From NCBI GenBank assembly GCA_039809105.1, contig JBDHUJ010000002.1, positions 1-59,091 on the forward strand: 59,091 nt of DNA. Reading direction: 5' to 3'. Each line of letters opens with the position of its first letter. Positions within the stretch are counted from its first letter, which is position 1. The notes under the pieces are model-generated. The model did no database searches. It was not told where the DNA came from and saw nothing but the letters and a program-made list of their open reading frames with translations. The position numbers were made by a program, and so were the translations under genes. Origin of the DNA: JBDHUJ01 sp039809105. Lineage in GTDB: Bacteria; Patescibacteriota; Saccharimonadia; Saccharimonadales; UBA4665. Shown here piece by piece: positions 22,785 to 30,043 of this stretch.

Positions 22785-24383
22785 CTAACCCAGCAATGAA
22801 GCTTCGGCGGAAGATTGCTTGGGGTCGGGCAAACGGACCATGCCGAACGAGCTGATGACGCCGATAGCGCCGGCAACAAGTGGCACGAGCAGTGCAGCCT
22901 GGAGCGCCTTCGGGCGGGCTTCGGTGTTTATGCGGATGACTTCGTCTTGCACCACTTGCGTTTCACCGGCCAACTGTTTTTGAAGCTGGGTGTTGGACAT
23001 GATTTCGGCGTCAGTCTCCAAGGCACTGGCAACCGTTTGCTGCTGCGCAGGCGTCAGCACCGTGCTCGTCTGGGCAACACGGGTAAATGCAAGACTTAGC
23101 GAGGCCAGCATTATCGCTCCCGCAAACGCCAGGCCGAATGACAGGCCGAATGAACCGGCCGCCGAGTTTACACCAGCCGCCTCGCTCACCCGCTCTTCCG
23201 AAACCGGCGACAAGGTGTAATTATTCAGCTGCGAAACCAACAATCCCAGACCGCAACCGGCCAACAGCAATGGGATAAGTAGCCCCCAGCCAGTCGAAGC
23301 CCGCGGCACAACCGCCAGCAGCAGCGCCACGCCAGCGGTCAGTAGCACGAAGCCAATGCGTATGATAGCCGCCGGACGCCGGTTCCCCGCCCGCTTGCCT
23401 GCGAGTAAGGCGACACCGAACATGCTCAGCGACAGCGGAGCTAGCGACAAGCCCGCCGCCATAGCGTTGTACTCGAGCACCATCTGCAGGTACATGGGCA
23501 GGGCTATCATCATACCGCCCAAAGCAATCTGCTGCATCATCTGGCCGGAGGCACCGAGCCGGAACAGCGGCGAACGGAACAGGCCGGGGTCGATAAGCAT
23601 CGACCGGCCAAGTTTTTTCTGCCGCAACAGCCAGTAGATGAGCAAGCTCATCGCCACCACGCCAACGAGCAGCAGCGCGCCGACCGATTCAGCTCCCTCT
23701 TGCCAGGCGAGAATACTCAGCACAATGCCGCCCATGGCGAAAACCGAAAGCACCGCGCCCAGGCCGTCAATCTGCCGCGCGCCGGTGTATGGCACATCGC
23801 GCACCAGCTTTATGTTCAGCAGTACGATGGCGATGATACCGACCTCCAGCAAAAACCCGATTCGCCACGACAGGTAGGTCGTAATGAACCCGCCCAGCAG
23901 TGGTCCGACCGCCGTAGCGATAGCTGCCGACGCCCCCACGATGGCGTACGCCTTGCGCTGCGCCGCACCTTCGAAGTTGCCATGTATCAGCGACTGCATA
24001 GCCGGCAGCAACAGCGACGCACCGATACCGCCGACAATCGCCCAAAAGACAACGATAGCCGTCAGATTCTGTGCGAATACCATCGCCAGCGCGCCGACCG
24101 CATAGCCCAGCAGACCGAGAATGTACGCCCGCTTGCGGCCAAACAAATCGCCCACTTTGCTCCCAATGAGTATGAACGCCGCTGACACGAGCGCTTCGAG
24201 CGCAATGGCCGACTGCACACCGCTGGCGGTGGTGTGCAGGTCGTGGATGACGGCAGAAATGGACACGTTCATCAGCGATGTGTCGACCACCAGCACGAAC
24301 ATCGCCATTGCGAGCAGGAGCGCAAGCTTGCTATTGAAACTCTTTTTATCCGGCGCATTCCCCAAGGTATCTTCTGGCTGCAT
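22785..24383 (-). CDS. MFS drug exporter, DHA2 (14-helix) family
   Basis: The 532-residue protein has 14 membrane helices. The D-x-S-L-M-N-V-S motif in helix 1 (near 34-41), G-D-L-F-G-R-K-R between helices 2 and 3 (near 78-85) and G-P-L-L-G-G-F in helix 5 are those of EmrB/QacA-type proton-driven drug pumps. About 60 residues between the last two helices form an outer loop with many Gln, Thr and Glu. No regulator gene is adjacent, in contrast to the similar pump at 51074. Confidence 0.92.
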   Translation of the reverse strand: MQPEDTLGNAPDKKSFNSKLALLLAMAMFVLVVDTSLMNVSISAVIHDLHTTASGVQSAIALEALVSAAFILIGSKVGDLFGRKRAYILGLLGYAVGALAMVFAQNLTAIVVFWAIVGGIGASLLLPAMQSLIHGNFEGAAQRKAYAIVGASAAIATAVGPLLGGFITTYLSWRIGFLLEVGIIAIVLLNIKLVRDVPYTGARQIDGLGAVLSVFAMGGIVLSILAWQEGAESVGALLLVGVVAMSLLIYWLLRQKKLGRSMLIDPGLFRSPLFRLGASGQMMQQIALGGMMIALPMYLQMVLEYNAMAAGLSLAPLSLSMFGVALLAGKRAGNRRPAAIIRIGFVLLTAGVALLLAVVPRASTGWGLLIPLLLAGCGLGLLVSQLNNYTLSPVSEERVSEAAGVNSAAGSFGLSFGLAFAGAIMLASLSLAFTRVAQTSTVLTPAQQQTVASALETDAEIMSNTQLQKQLAGETQVVQDEVIRINTEARPKALQAALLVPLVAGAIGVISSFGMVRLPDPKQSSAEASLLG

Positions 24384-24447
24384 GGTCGCTCCTGTCGTCT
24401 GGAATCTTAGGTTACAAAGCTTCGCTCCTGCTACGGTGGCGAGAAAA

Positions 24448-24723
24448 CTACAAACCGAGAATCTGCTGCTTCTTGGCGGCGAACTCTTCGTCAGTCAAGA
24501 TGCCTTGCTGGTGCAGCTGACCCAGCTGCTGTAACTGCGCAATCTGGTCGTCAGTACTACTTGAAGCCGCAGCCTGTGGTTCTGCTGGCTGCTGTGCGGC
24601 CTGTTCCTGCTCGGCCTTTGCTTCCCAACGGTTGTACTGCCGCCGCGAAACGCCGTTTGAAACTGCCGTTGCCGTACCGGCGATGACTGCCGTCCGTGCC
24701 ATACCTCGTAGTAATCCTGGCAT
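24448..24723 (-). CDS. SHOCT-domain protein
   Basis: The 91-residue protein begins with a Gly/Ala-rich stretch (G-L-L-R-G-M-A-R-T-A) similar to other small SHOCT proteins, has a Gln/Ala-rich middle and ends with the SHOCT motif I-A-Q-L-Q-Q-L-G-Q-L-H-Q-Q-G-I-L-T-D-E-E-F-A-A-K-K-Q-Q-I-L (split here as seen), a short C-terminal oligomerisation helix pair. Role unknown. Its ATG follows the stop of the gene at 25143 directly, a two-gene operon. Confidence 0.88.
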   Translation of the reverse strand: MPGLLRGMARTAVIAGTATAVSNGVSRRQYNRWEAKAEQEQAAQQPAEPQAAASSSTDDQIAQLQQLGQLHQQGILTDEEFAAKKQQILGL

Positions 24724-25143
24724 TTATTTACCCTCCTCTTCCTCTAATTCATGTAACGCATCCGGGTGGATGCGCCCATCTGCCACCAGCACGCCACCGG
24801 CGTCGATAATCGCTTTCTTGAGCGGTTTCGCCCACAAATGCTCTATGACCAATAGTCCGGCCGCTGTGTCGTTTTCGAGCAGGTCGGTGACTTCTGCCAC
24901 ATCTTCCTGGTCGACTTCAAGTGGCTCCTCCGGCAAATACTTCGCAAAGTCGAAACTGTACTCCTGGCCCAGGTCTTCGATAGCCAGCGTCGTCACCGCG
25001 CCGTCTTTGTCTTTGGAGACGAACGACAGCTCCACCAGTCCGATGACACCGCTGTCCAGCGCCGCCCCCAGTTCTTTCAGTATACTTCCGTCGAACTTAC
25101 CACCCTTGAACCCTACCACTACAAAATCTATCGGTCCATGCAT
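24724..25143 (-). CDS. DUF6325 / DUF1269-like protein
   Basis: The 139-residue soluble protein has the ferredoxin-like pattern of this group: G-P-I-D-F-V-V-V-G-F-K-G-G-K-F-D-G (3-19), then I-G-L-V-E-L-S-F-V-S-K-D near 36-47, and A-A-G-L-L-V-I-E-H-L-W-A-K-P-L near 97-111. It is regularly paired with a SHOCT protein, as here. A GGGGAG site five bases before the ATG at 25143 sets the start. The function is unknown, perhaps a membrane-stress response. Confidence 0.82.
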   Translation of the reverse strand: MHGPIDFVVVGFKGGKFDGSILKELGAALDSGVIGLVELSFVSKDKDGAVTTLAIEDLGQEYSFDFAKYLPEEPLEVDQEDVAEVTDLLENDTAAGLLVIEHLWAKPLKKAIIDAGGVLVADGRIHPDALHELEEEEGK

Positions 25144-25201
25144 GTCACTCCCCTTTCGTGTCCATAGTATACCCCAATTGCTTCGCTTCCTGTATGGCAG
25201 C

Positions 25202-25794
25202 TTACAGTATCCGGCCTTTGCTGCCACCAAAGCCATGGGTGTATGGATTGAAGCGTTGCTTTACCCACGCCCGGCTTCGCCTACCTGGCTGGTAAATAGA
25301 ATTCTCGTGCTTCGCGACAACGCCTTCTAGCCCCCTTTCCTGGCGTCTGCGATGACGGCGTCACGGTCCGTATCGAAAGGTATACGGTAGATGTGCTCTT
25401 GCTGCGCGAAGATTACATCAAGGATTTTGCGGCGTACTCGCAAGGGCCGGTGGATGACGAGTTCACCATCGACCGCAAGTACATCGAATATGAAATGTGC
25501 CACACGCGCACGCCTGCCCTTGCTCAGCTCCCGGAAGTCTTCATGCCCGTCGGGGCTTAACCCCACCAACTCCCCGTCCACTATGACGTTCTGTCCCGAT
25601 ACCGCTTCCGCTAATTCGTTCACGACATCCGGGAACTCATCGGTATGGTCTGTGCCGTGCCGCGAAAGTAGTGTTACCTTTTCTCCGACACACCCAACTG
25701 CCCGCCATCCGTTCGGTTTCGGTTCGTAGGTCCAACCCTCGCCAACCGGTAGTGTCTTCGCTGATTGCAGGAGCGTCGGTTCAATGCGTTGCAT
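25202..25794 (-). pseudogene. ATP-dependent DNA ligase adenylation domain, broken by a -1 frameshift
   Basis: The first part (25794 to 25327) matches a LigD-type ligase: E-P-K-P-N-G-W-R-A (motif I, Lys kept, Asp of K-x-D-G changed to Asn), V-D-G-E-L-V-G-L (motif III) and F-D-V-L (motif IIIa), then a stop after K-G-G. In the -1 frame the sequence continues L-E-G-V-V-A-K (motif IV) and R-R-S-R-A-W-V-K-Q-R (motif V) to a TAA at 25202-25204. The shift point is an AAAGGGGG run, so this is a sequencing error, a recent mutation or a programmed slip. Restored length is about 197 residues with no OB-fold domain. Confidence 0.8.
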
Positions 25795-25894
25795 GAAATG
25801 AGCATACTCCTCCTCCGCCAAGGAAACTGTAAGCCGGCTTATAGCCGGGTTCTGTTAGAGGCGCTATTATACAAACACTAAGGAGGGCGATACT

Positions 25895-25975
25895 ATGCTA
25901 GGACGACCACTGACACCGGTTTCGGTAGCCGGCATGAACCGACGCTCGCGACGTCGCGCTCGCCGCGTGCTCTAG
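25895..25975 (+). CDS. 26-residue arginine-rich peptide
   Basis: An ATG at 25895 with an ideal AGGAGG site eight bases before it opens 26 codons ending in N-R-R-S-R-R-R-A-R-R-V-L. A TATTAT box lies at 25865-25870 and a hairpin at 25996-26025, so it has all parts of a free-standing gene. Nine arginines in the last 13 residues suggest nucleic-acid or membrane binding. It is not a recognised family. Confidence 0.55.
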   Translation: MLGRPLTPVSVAGMNRRSRRRARRVL

Positions 25976-25995
25976 GCAGAGTAAGCCGTAATTAT

Positions 25996-26025
25996 ACAAA
26001 TCGCAGCCACCCGACTGCGATTTGT
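25996..26025. terminator. Hairpin between small peptide gene and response regulator
   Basis: ACAAATCGCAG and CTGCGATTTGT form a perfect 11-base stem with an 8-base loop, located between two convergent genes. The stem ends in TTTGT, a weak U-tract. Confidence 0.7.
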
Positions 26026-26046
26026 CATATATTCAGATTCGAGATA

Positions 26047-26616
26047 CTAAGCGACTGTCGGACCCGTAGGCGGTTGTGTGCCGGAAGCTGGCACTTCGAC
26101 CGAGCTCGGTGCTGGTTGTTCGGGAGCTTCGTGTACAGGAGTTGCAGCGACAGTCGGTGCGGGTGCTGCAGGTGCAGCTGCCGGTGTAGGGCCATCTGCC
26201 GGGCGCAAGATGTCGTTGACGATTTTATCTATATCGTCGTTGGCTAAGTTCATTTTGACCGCATAACCGGAAATGCCGAGTTCGCGCAAACCGGCCGGCG
26301 CGTTTTCTTCATTCAGGTTGGAAATGATGAATACCGGGATGTCTTTGCCCCACGTACTGGAGCGCATCTTGGCGAGAATCTGGTCGCCGGCGATATCTGG
26401 CACCATCAGGTCCAACAGGACCAGGTCAGGACGCTCTTGTTGTATAAAGTACAACGCCGTGATACCGTTGTATGCCATGAACACGGTATACCCCAGTAGT
26501 TCAAGCCGGGTTTTGTAGATTTCCGCCAGCGAGGCGTTGTCTTCGACAATGATAATCTTTTGGGACGCGCCCGATGGCGTCGAGGCCGCGGGGGCTGTTG
26601 TATCGTTTGGATTCAT
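26047..26616 (-). CDS. Receiver-only response regulator with Pro/Ala-rich tail
   Basis: The 189-residue protein has a CheY-like receiver: acidic pair V-E-D-N (about 27-30), phospho-acceptor Asp in L-V-L-L-D-L-M-V-P-D (near 71), Ser in I-I-S-N-L-N and Lys in Y-A-V-K-M. There is no output domain; the last 60 residues are a flexible Pro/Ala/Val/Glu linker. Such proteins are common in Patescibacteria and may act by protein contacts, for example on pili. A GGAG site five bases before the ATG at 26614-26616 chooses this start over an in-frame one 28 codons upstream. No histidine kinase is in the window. Confidence 0.88.
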   Translation of the reverse strand: MNPNDTTAPAASTPSGASQKIIIVEDNASLAEIYKTRLELLGYTVFMAYNGITALYFIQQERPDLVLLDLMVPDIAGDQILAKMRSSTWGKDIPVFIISNLNEENAPAGLRELGISGYAVKMNLANDDIDKIVNDILRPADGPTPAAAPAAPAPTVAATPVHEAPEQPAPSSVEVPASGTQPPTGPTVA

Positions 26617-26715
26617 GATAGCTCCATCGTAAACCATTACGGTTGTGATTGCTAGAGTACGCCTGCCGCACACCTGAAGATTTTGTGTGATAGTTGTCAC
26701 CGCTTACGCTGTCGC

Positions 26716-26882
26716 TTACCATTCACCCTTCACCATTTTCCATTCACCGTGAGCCGTTCACCGTGAAGAACAATGCCCGCACCCCACTTCGCCAAGGCTA
26801 CGTAGGGCACGGTGGTAAATGGTAAAAGGCTAATGCATGGTGAACGGTGAAGGGTAAATGGTAAAGCGTGAACAGTAAACGG
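26716..26882. repeat. Structured repeat family 3, copy B
   Basis: Left units TTCACC/TTTTCC face right units GGTGAA/GGTAAA around a centre that contains CTTCGCCAAGGCTACGTAGG. This centre recurs, inverted, in copy D (29786-29946). The arms can fold into a long hairpin. Confidence 0.7.
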
Positions 26883-26885
26883 CTT

Positions 26886-27827
26886 TTATTCTTCCAAACG
26901 ATGCAGCTGGTTCACGCCCCGATAAATCAGCGCATACCCGAGCAGAAGCAGCAGTATGACGCCAAAAACGGGAGCCAGCTGCAAGCTGAACGCTTTGGTA
27001 CTTATCTGCGAAGCCAGCAGCAACTGCACTATGAACGTACAAATAAATACGAGGAGCAGCCCACTATACAAGTCACGAAAGAGCCGTTTGTACACCACTC
27101 CTTTGACGCGGTGCATATAGTGGACCAGATTCAGGCAAGCCAGCACGCCGAGCAGCCATACCACGACGTACGGCAAGACGTACGTGAGCAGCATGACACC
27201 AGCAGACAGCCCATAGTGCAGCAAGCCATCGTCGTCTTTGATGCTGGGTGCAACCGCATAAAAGTAGCGGGCAAAGGTGACCGACAACAGCGCCAGGAGC
27301 GCCAGGGCTACAATACGGCGCTGCCGCGACGCTTCCGACTCTGCCGGCACCAAGCGGGCGAGCCGCCGCGAGCCGAGGAACAGGTAGATGGCCGACGCAA
27401 GCACAACAAGCAGCGGCACGTGGTTCGCGACCGCTGCGACTTGGGAGCTGTACGATGTATTGACGAACAGTAGTTTCACATTGGTACCGACACTGATGAG
27501 TATGGAATACGGCACCAGCAGGAGCAGCGCGTTGGCGATGTAATCCAACCCCTGTCCATCGGGGCTGCCAATAACTGAACGGGAGTACGCCTTCAGATGT
27601 AAGGCGGTGTGCGCCACGACAACCCAGACCAATATTTCGAACACGATGTACGAAAGATTCGTTATGAAAAATGTGCCGGAATCGCTGTCGGACGGTGTCA
27701 CTAGGACGGCGTCCCGGTAGGTTATATAGGCAAAGCCGAGCGCAGAGACCGCTACCAGCCCGTACATGAGCACACGCAAAACCTTTAGGGATATGGTATG
27801 CGCAGATTCGGCTCCTGATGATTTCAT
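26886..27827 (-). CDS. Hypothetical eight-helix membrane protein
   Basis: The 313-residue protein has about eight hydrophobic helices with basic residues at inner loops, and a C-terminal R-G-V-N-Q-L-H-R-L-E-E tail. No family recognised; the layout recalls uncharacterised membrane proteins common in Saccharibacteria. A TACAAT box seven bases before the ATG indicates a leaderless mRNA. The stop lies next to repeat family 3 copy B. Confidence 0.7.
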   Translation of the reverse strand: MKSSGAESAHTISLKVLRVLMYGLVAVSALGFAYITYRDAVLVTPSDSDSGTFFITNLSYIVFEILVWVVVAHTALHLKAYSRSVIGSPDGQGLDYIANALLLLVPYSILISVGTNVKLLFVNTSYSSQVAAVANHVPLLVVLASAIYLFLGSRRLARLVPAESEASRQRRIVALALLALLSVTFARYFYAVAPSIKDDDGLLHYGLSAGVMLLTYVLPYVVVWLLGVLACLNLVHYMHRVKGVVYKRLFRDLYSGLLLVFICTFIVQLLLASQISTKAFSLQLAPVFGVILLLLLGYALIYRGVNQLHRLEE

Positions 27828-27856
27828 GGGGGCGATTGTAGTCCTGTGTTTATTTT

Positions 27857-28030
27857 AACCCGAGCTCGACATACCTGTCGAGCTCTTAAGGGAGGGGCTC
27901 GCCCCTCCCAGCCTGTCTCGAAGTAAATTCGAGACAGGCTTCCCTTCCCCTAAAGTTCGGGCTTACGCCCTCGTTCGCTGCGCTCATATACAGAGGTGCA
28001 TGGAAGGGGTGTTGCTTATGCCGGGCGGAG
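27857..28030. repeat. Structured element family 2, copy 2
   Basis: Same order of parts as 10369-10541. The first hairpin is identical. The second is GGGAGGGG/CCCCTCCC instead of GGGAAGGG/CCCTTCCC with the same CTCG loop, and the third is GCCTGTCTCGAA/TTCGAGACAGGC instead of CTTTCTTTTGAA/TTCAAAAGAAAG. Both sides of each stem have changed together. The tail TAAAGTTCGGGCTTACGCCC is identical. Confidence 0.78.
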
Positions 28031-28080
28031 GCATATCCGCACTATACCAGCGTCGGCGGGCACGATGTGTAATCTTTCTG

Positions 28081-28251
28081 AGACCCTGACAAACTCCCCC
28101 TGGTGAAAGCGAATTTCAAAAGATGCCATGATTTTCCATCTGTTTTCTCGGCTTTCGGTCGTACCTAATGGTACGAACCGGAAACGAAAAACAGATGGAA
28201 AGTGGCAGGTTTTGGAATTGTAGCCATCAGGGGGATTTTGTCAGGGTCTTA
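28081..28251 (-). repeat. 170-bp long inverted repeat behind a membrane-protein gene
   Basis: On the minus strand AGACCCTGACAAA begins inside the TAA stop of the gene at 28249 and pairs with TTTGTCAGGGTCT about 150 bases on. Further pairs include CCCCCTG/CAGGGGG and TTTCCATCTGTTTTTC with its complement around a central GTACC...GGTAC hairpin. The stem is interrupted but spans nearly the whole unit. Not the same sequence as the other elements. Confidence 0.7.
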
Positions 28252-29007
28252 TACCTTCGGACGATGGTCGGGCCGGCCAGTTTTGCCACCGACGATATCC
28301 CACAAGCGCTCTTTGCGTGGCTGCCAGAATGCGTCGTACCGCGCATAGCGTGCCTCGGCGCGGCGGAGCTCCCGGCTGCCAGAGTGGTACCAGCGGTGCG
28401 CCCAAAGCGAGCCGGGTTCGGCCAACCGCAGTGCGCCCACGACTGCGAGCGGCGGTACAAAGACACCGAAGACCGCCAGGAACAGTTTGCCTTTCAACGC
28501 CGCCGCGAGTACAAAAACCAGATTGACCACGCCCGTGATGGTGAGCGCCGCGCCGGTCATATCACTAGTACTGCCGAACGGTGTCGTATGCAGCAGGAAC
28601 AATACCCCGAGCAGCGTGGCAATAACCACCGCGTCGATAGATTTGCGGCCTTCGTGCTCCCAGTACACATCCTGCAGGTGGAACAACAGCGCGAACTCGT
28701 CGAGCACCAACGCGGCACCAGCACCAAAGATTAGCGCGAGCAGCAACTGCCACGGACCGTCATCGAGCGGCAGAAAGGCGAACTGCATCGCCCCGGCCGC
28801 CAGTACCATCACAACTCCGAAAACGAGGTGGTGCGTGTGGACCCCGCCGAACGACGCGCTTCCCCACCCGTGCACCCGAGCCAGGCGCGTGTAGCCGCGA
28901 GCACACAAAAATGTCACCAGGAACGAAACCAGCACGACGAAGGCGGTCTGCCGCCCGCTGTCGAAAATGTGATGCGTATACAGTGGAATAAACGGGAAGA
29001 GGTTCAT
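28249..29007 (-). CDS. Conserved membrane protein with H-x-H-H motif
   Basis: The 252-residue protein has about seven membrane helices. The H-T-H-H-L-V-F-G motif (near residue 57) and L-D-E-F-A-L-L-F-H-L-Q-D-V-Y-W (near 100-114) are typical of an uncharacterised integral membrane family also seen in Actinobacteria; the His residues may bind metal. An AAGGAG site seven bases before the ATG at 29007 defines the start. It may share a transcript with nothing else, as repeats lie on both sides. Confidence 0.72.
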   Translation of the reverse strand: MNLFPFIPLYTHHIFDSGRQTAFVVLVSFLVTFLCARGYTRLARVHGWGSASFGGVHTHHLVFGVVMVLAAGAMQFAFLPLDDGPWQLLLALIFGAGAALVLDEFALLFHLQDVYWEHEGRKSIDAVVIATLLGVLFLLHTTPFGSTSDMTGAALTITGVVNLVFVLAAALKGKLFLAVFGVFVPPLAVVGALRLAEPGSLWAHRWYHSGSRELRRAEARYARYDAFWQPRKERLWDIVGGKTGRPDHRPKV

Positions 29008-29032
29008 GTAACACTCCTTGCCTGGACTGTTG

Positions 29033-29153
29033 GCCATTCACCATTTTCCATTTACCATACATTCACCGTGAACCATTTACCGTGAACAACGCCCGTACGG
29101 TAAATGGTAAAAGGCTAACGCACGGTGAACGGTGAAGGGTAAACGGTAAACGG
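29033..29153. repeat. Structured repeat family 3, copy C
   Basis: Alternating TTCACC/TTTACC units on the left and GGTAAA/GGTGAA on the right, as in copies A and B, but the central core is shortened to AACAACGCCCGTACGG. With copy D, which is inverted, it flanks the single gene at 29203. Confidence 0.7.
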
Positions 29154-29202
29154 CAACGCCCTGCCTGCACTTTCAGTATACTCCGGCTGGTACAATGGAA
29201 GT

Positions 29203-29784
29203 ATGGCGCAAAATGATTCCCTGCCCGCTTCCGGACAACTGCTGGTCGCAAACTTTCAGACCGCTTTTCTAAACATAGCCACTACTACCGTCGCGAAGCA
29301 CGAGGCGACCCGCTCGGAAGCGGCGCTCGAAGACCATCTAGCCGCGCTGAGCGGCGGGATGTATCTGCAACCAGGCAACCTGGACGAAGGCACGCAGCAT
29401 GACATTTCGCGCGAAAGTCTGGACGCACACATAAAGAAAATCCAGGCCCGCCAGCTCAGCGCCCTCAGCGATGCCCAGCTGGAGGAGCTTGTCACTCAGA
29501 CAAAAGCCACCTACCAAAGCCGCAAGGTAAAGGTAACTGTCCTGGACGCTACGAACAGCCCGCTTGAATACATCTGGTTCAACCCGCACACCGGCTACCG
29601 CACCAGCACCTCTAAAAAACTGAGTGTCACCGGCACCATAGAAGAAATCCGGTTGGAAGATAACGTGCTGTTGCTCCGGCCGTCATTTTGGGCGCGGCTG
29701 CCGAACCGTGAGTTGACCAGCTACGCGGTGTACGTCATCGACCCCGACACGCTCGTGCCTATGATAGAGCTAGTGCTGCTGTAA
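29203..29784 (+). CDS. Hypothetical soluble protein between inverted repeats
   Basis: The 193-residue protein has an N-terminal helical part rich in Ala, Glu and Gln and a beta-rich second half (Y-I-W-F-N-P-H-T-G-Y, L-L-L-R-P-S-F-W-A-R-L). No domain recognised and no signal peptide. A TACAAT box at 29191-29196 six bases before the ATG gives a leaderless start. The gene is enclosed by copies C and D of repeat family 3 in opposite orientation. Confidence 0.65.
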   Translation: MAQNDSLPASGQLLVANFQTAFLNIATTTVAKHEATRSEAALEDHLAALSGGMYLQPGNLDEGTQHDISRESLDAHIKKIQARQLSALSDAQLEELVTQTKATYQSRKVKVTVLDATNSPLEYIWFNPHTGYRTSTSKKLSVTGTIEEIRLEDNVLLLRPSFWARLPNRELTSYAVYVIDPDTLVPMIELVLL

Positions 29785-29785
29785 T

Positions 29786-29946
29786 CGTTTACCTTTTACC
29801 CTTCACCGTTTACCATGCGTTAGCCTTTTACCGTTTACCGCCGTGCCCTACGTAGCCTTGGCGAAGGAGGGTGCGGGCGTTGTTCTTCAGGGGAAACGGG
29901 TCACGGTGAACGTATGGTAAATGGAAAATGGTGAAGGGTAAACGGC
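29786..29946. repeat. Structured repeat family 3, copy D (inverted)
   Basis: This copy reads in the opposite direction to copies A-C. It shares the central core GTGCCCTACGTAGCCTTGGC with copy B. The flanking units are TTTACC/TTCACC on the left and GGTGAA/GGTAAA on the right. Confidence 0.7.
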
Positions 29947-30043
29947 TTTCCGGAATGTGCCGTTCTGCGTAAGCTCATCGTAATTGTAAAAATGGGGGTT
30001 TCGAGGTACTATTTGTGTAACGTAATGTGGGACGTATAAGTAC

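Noticed and set aside
25830..25856. Sequence on the minus strand similar to the 3' end of RNase P RNA (ACAGAACCCGGCT)
   Set aside because: The rest of the RNA, above all the conserved P4 region, is not present within 400 bases; only a short hairpin CCGGCT/AGCCGG remains.
26716..29946. CRISPR array, because of many short repeats
   Set aside because: The TTCACC/GGTGAA units are only 6 bases, irregular in spacing and arranged as inverted halves; there are no uniform spacers and no cas genes.
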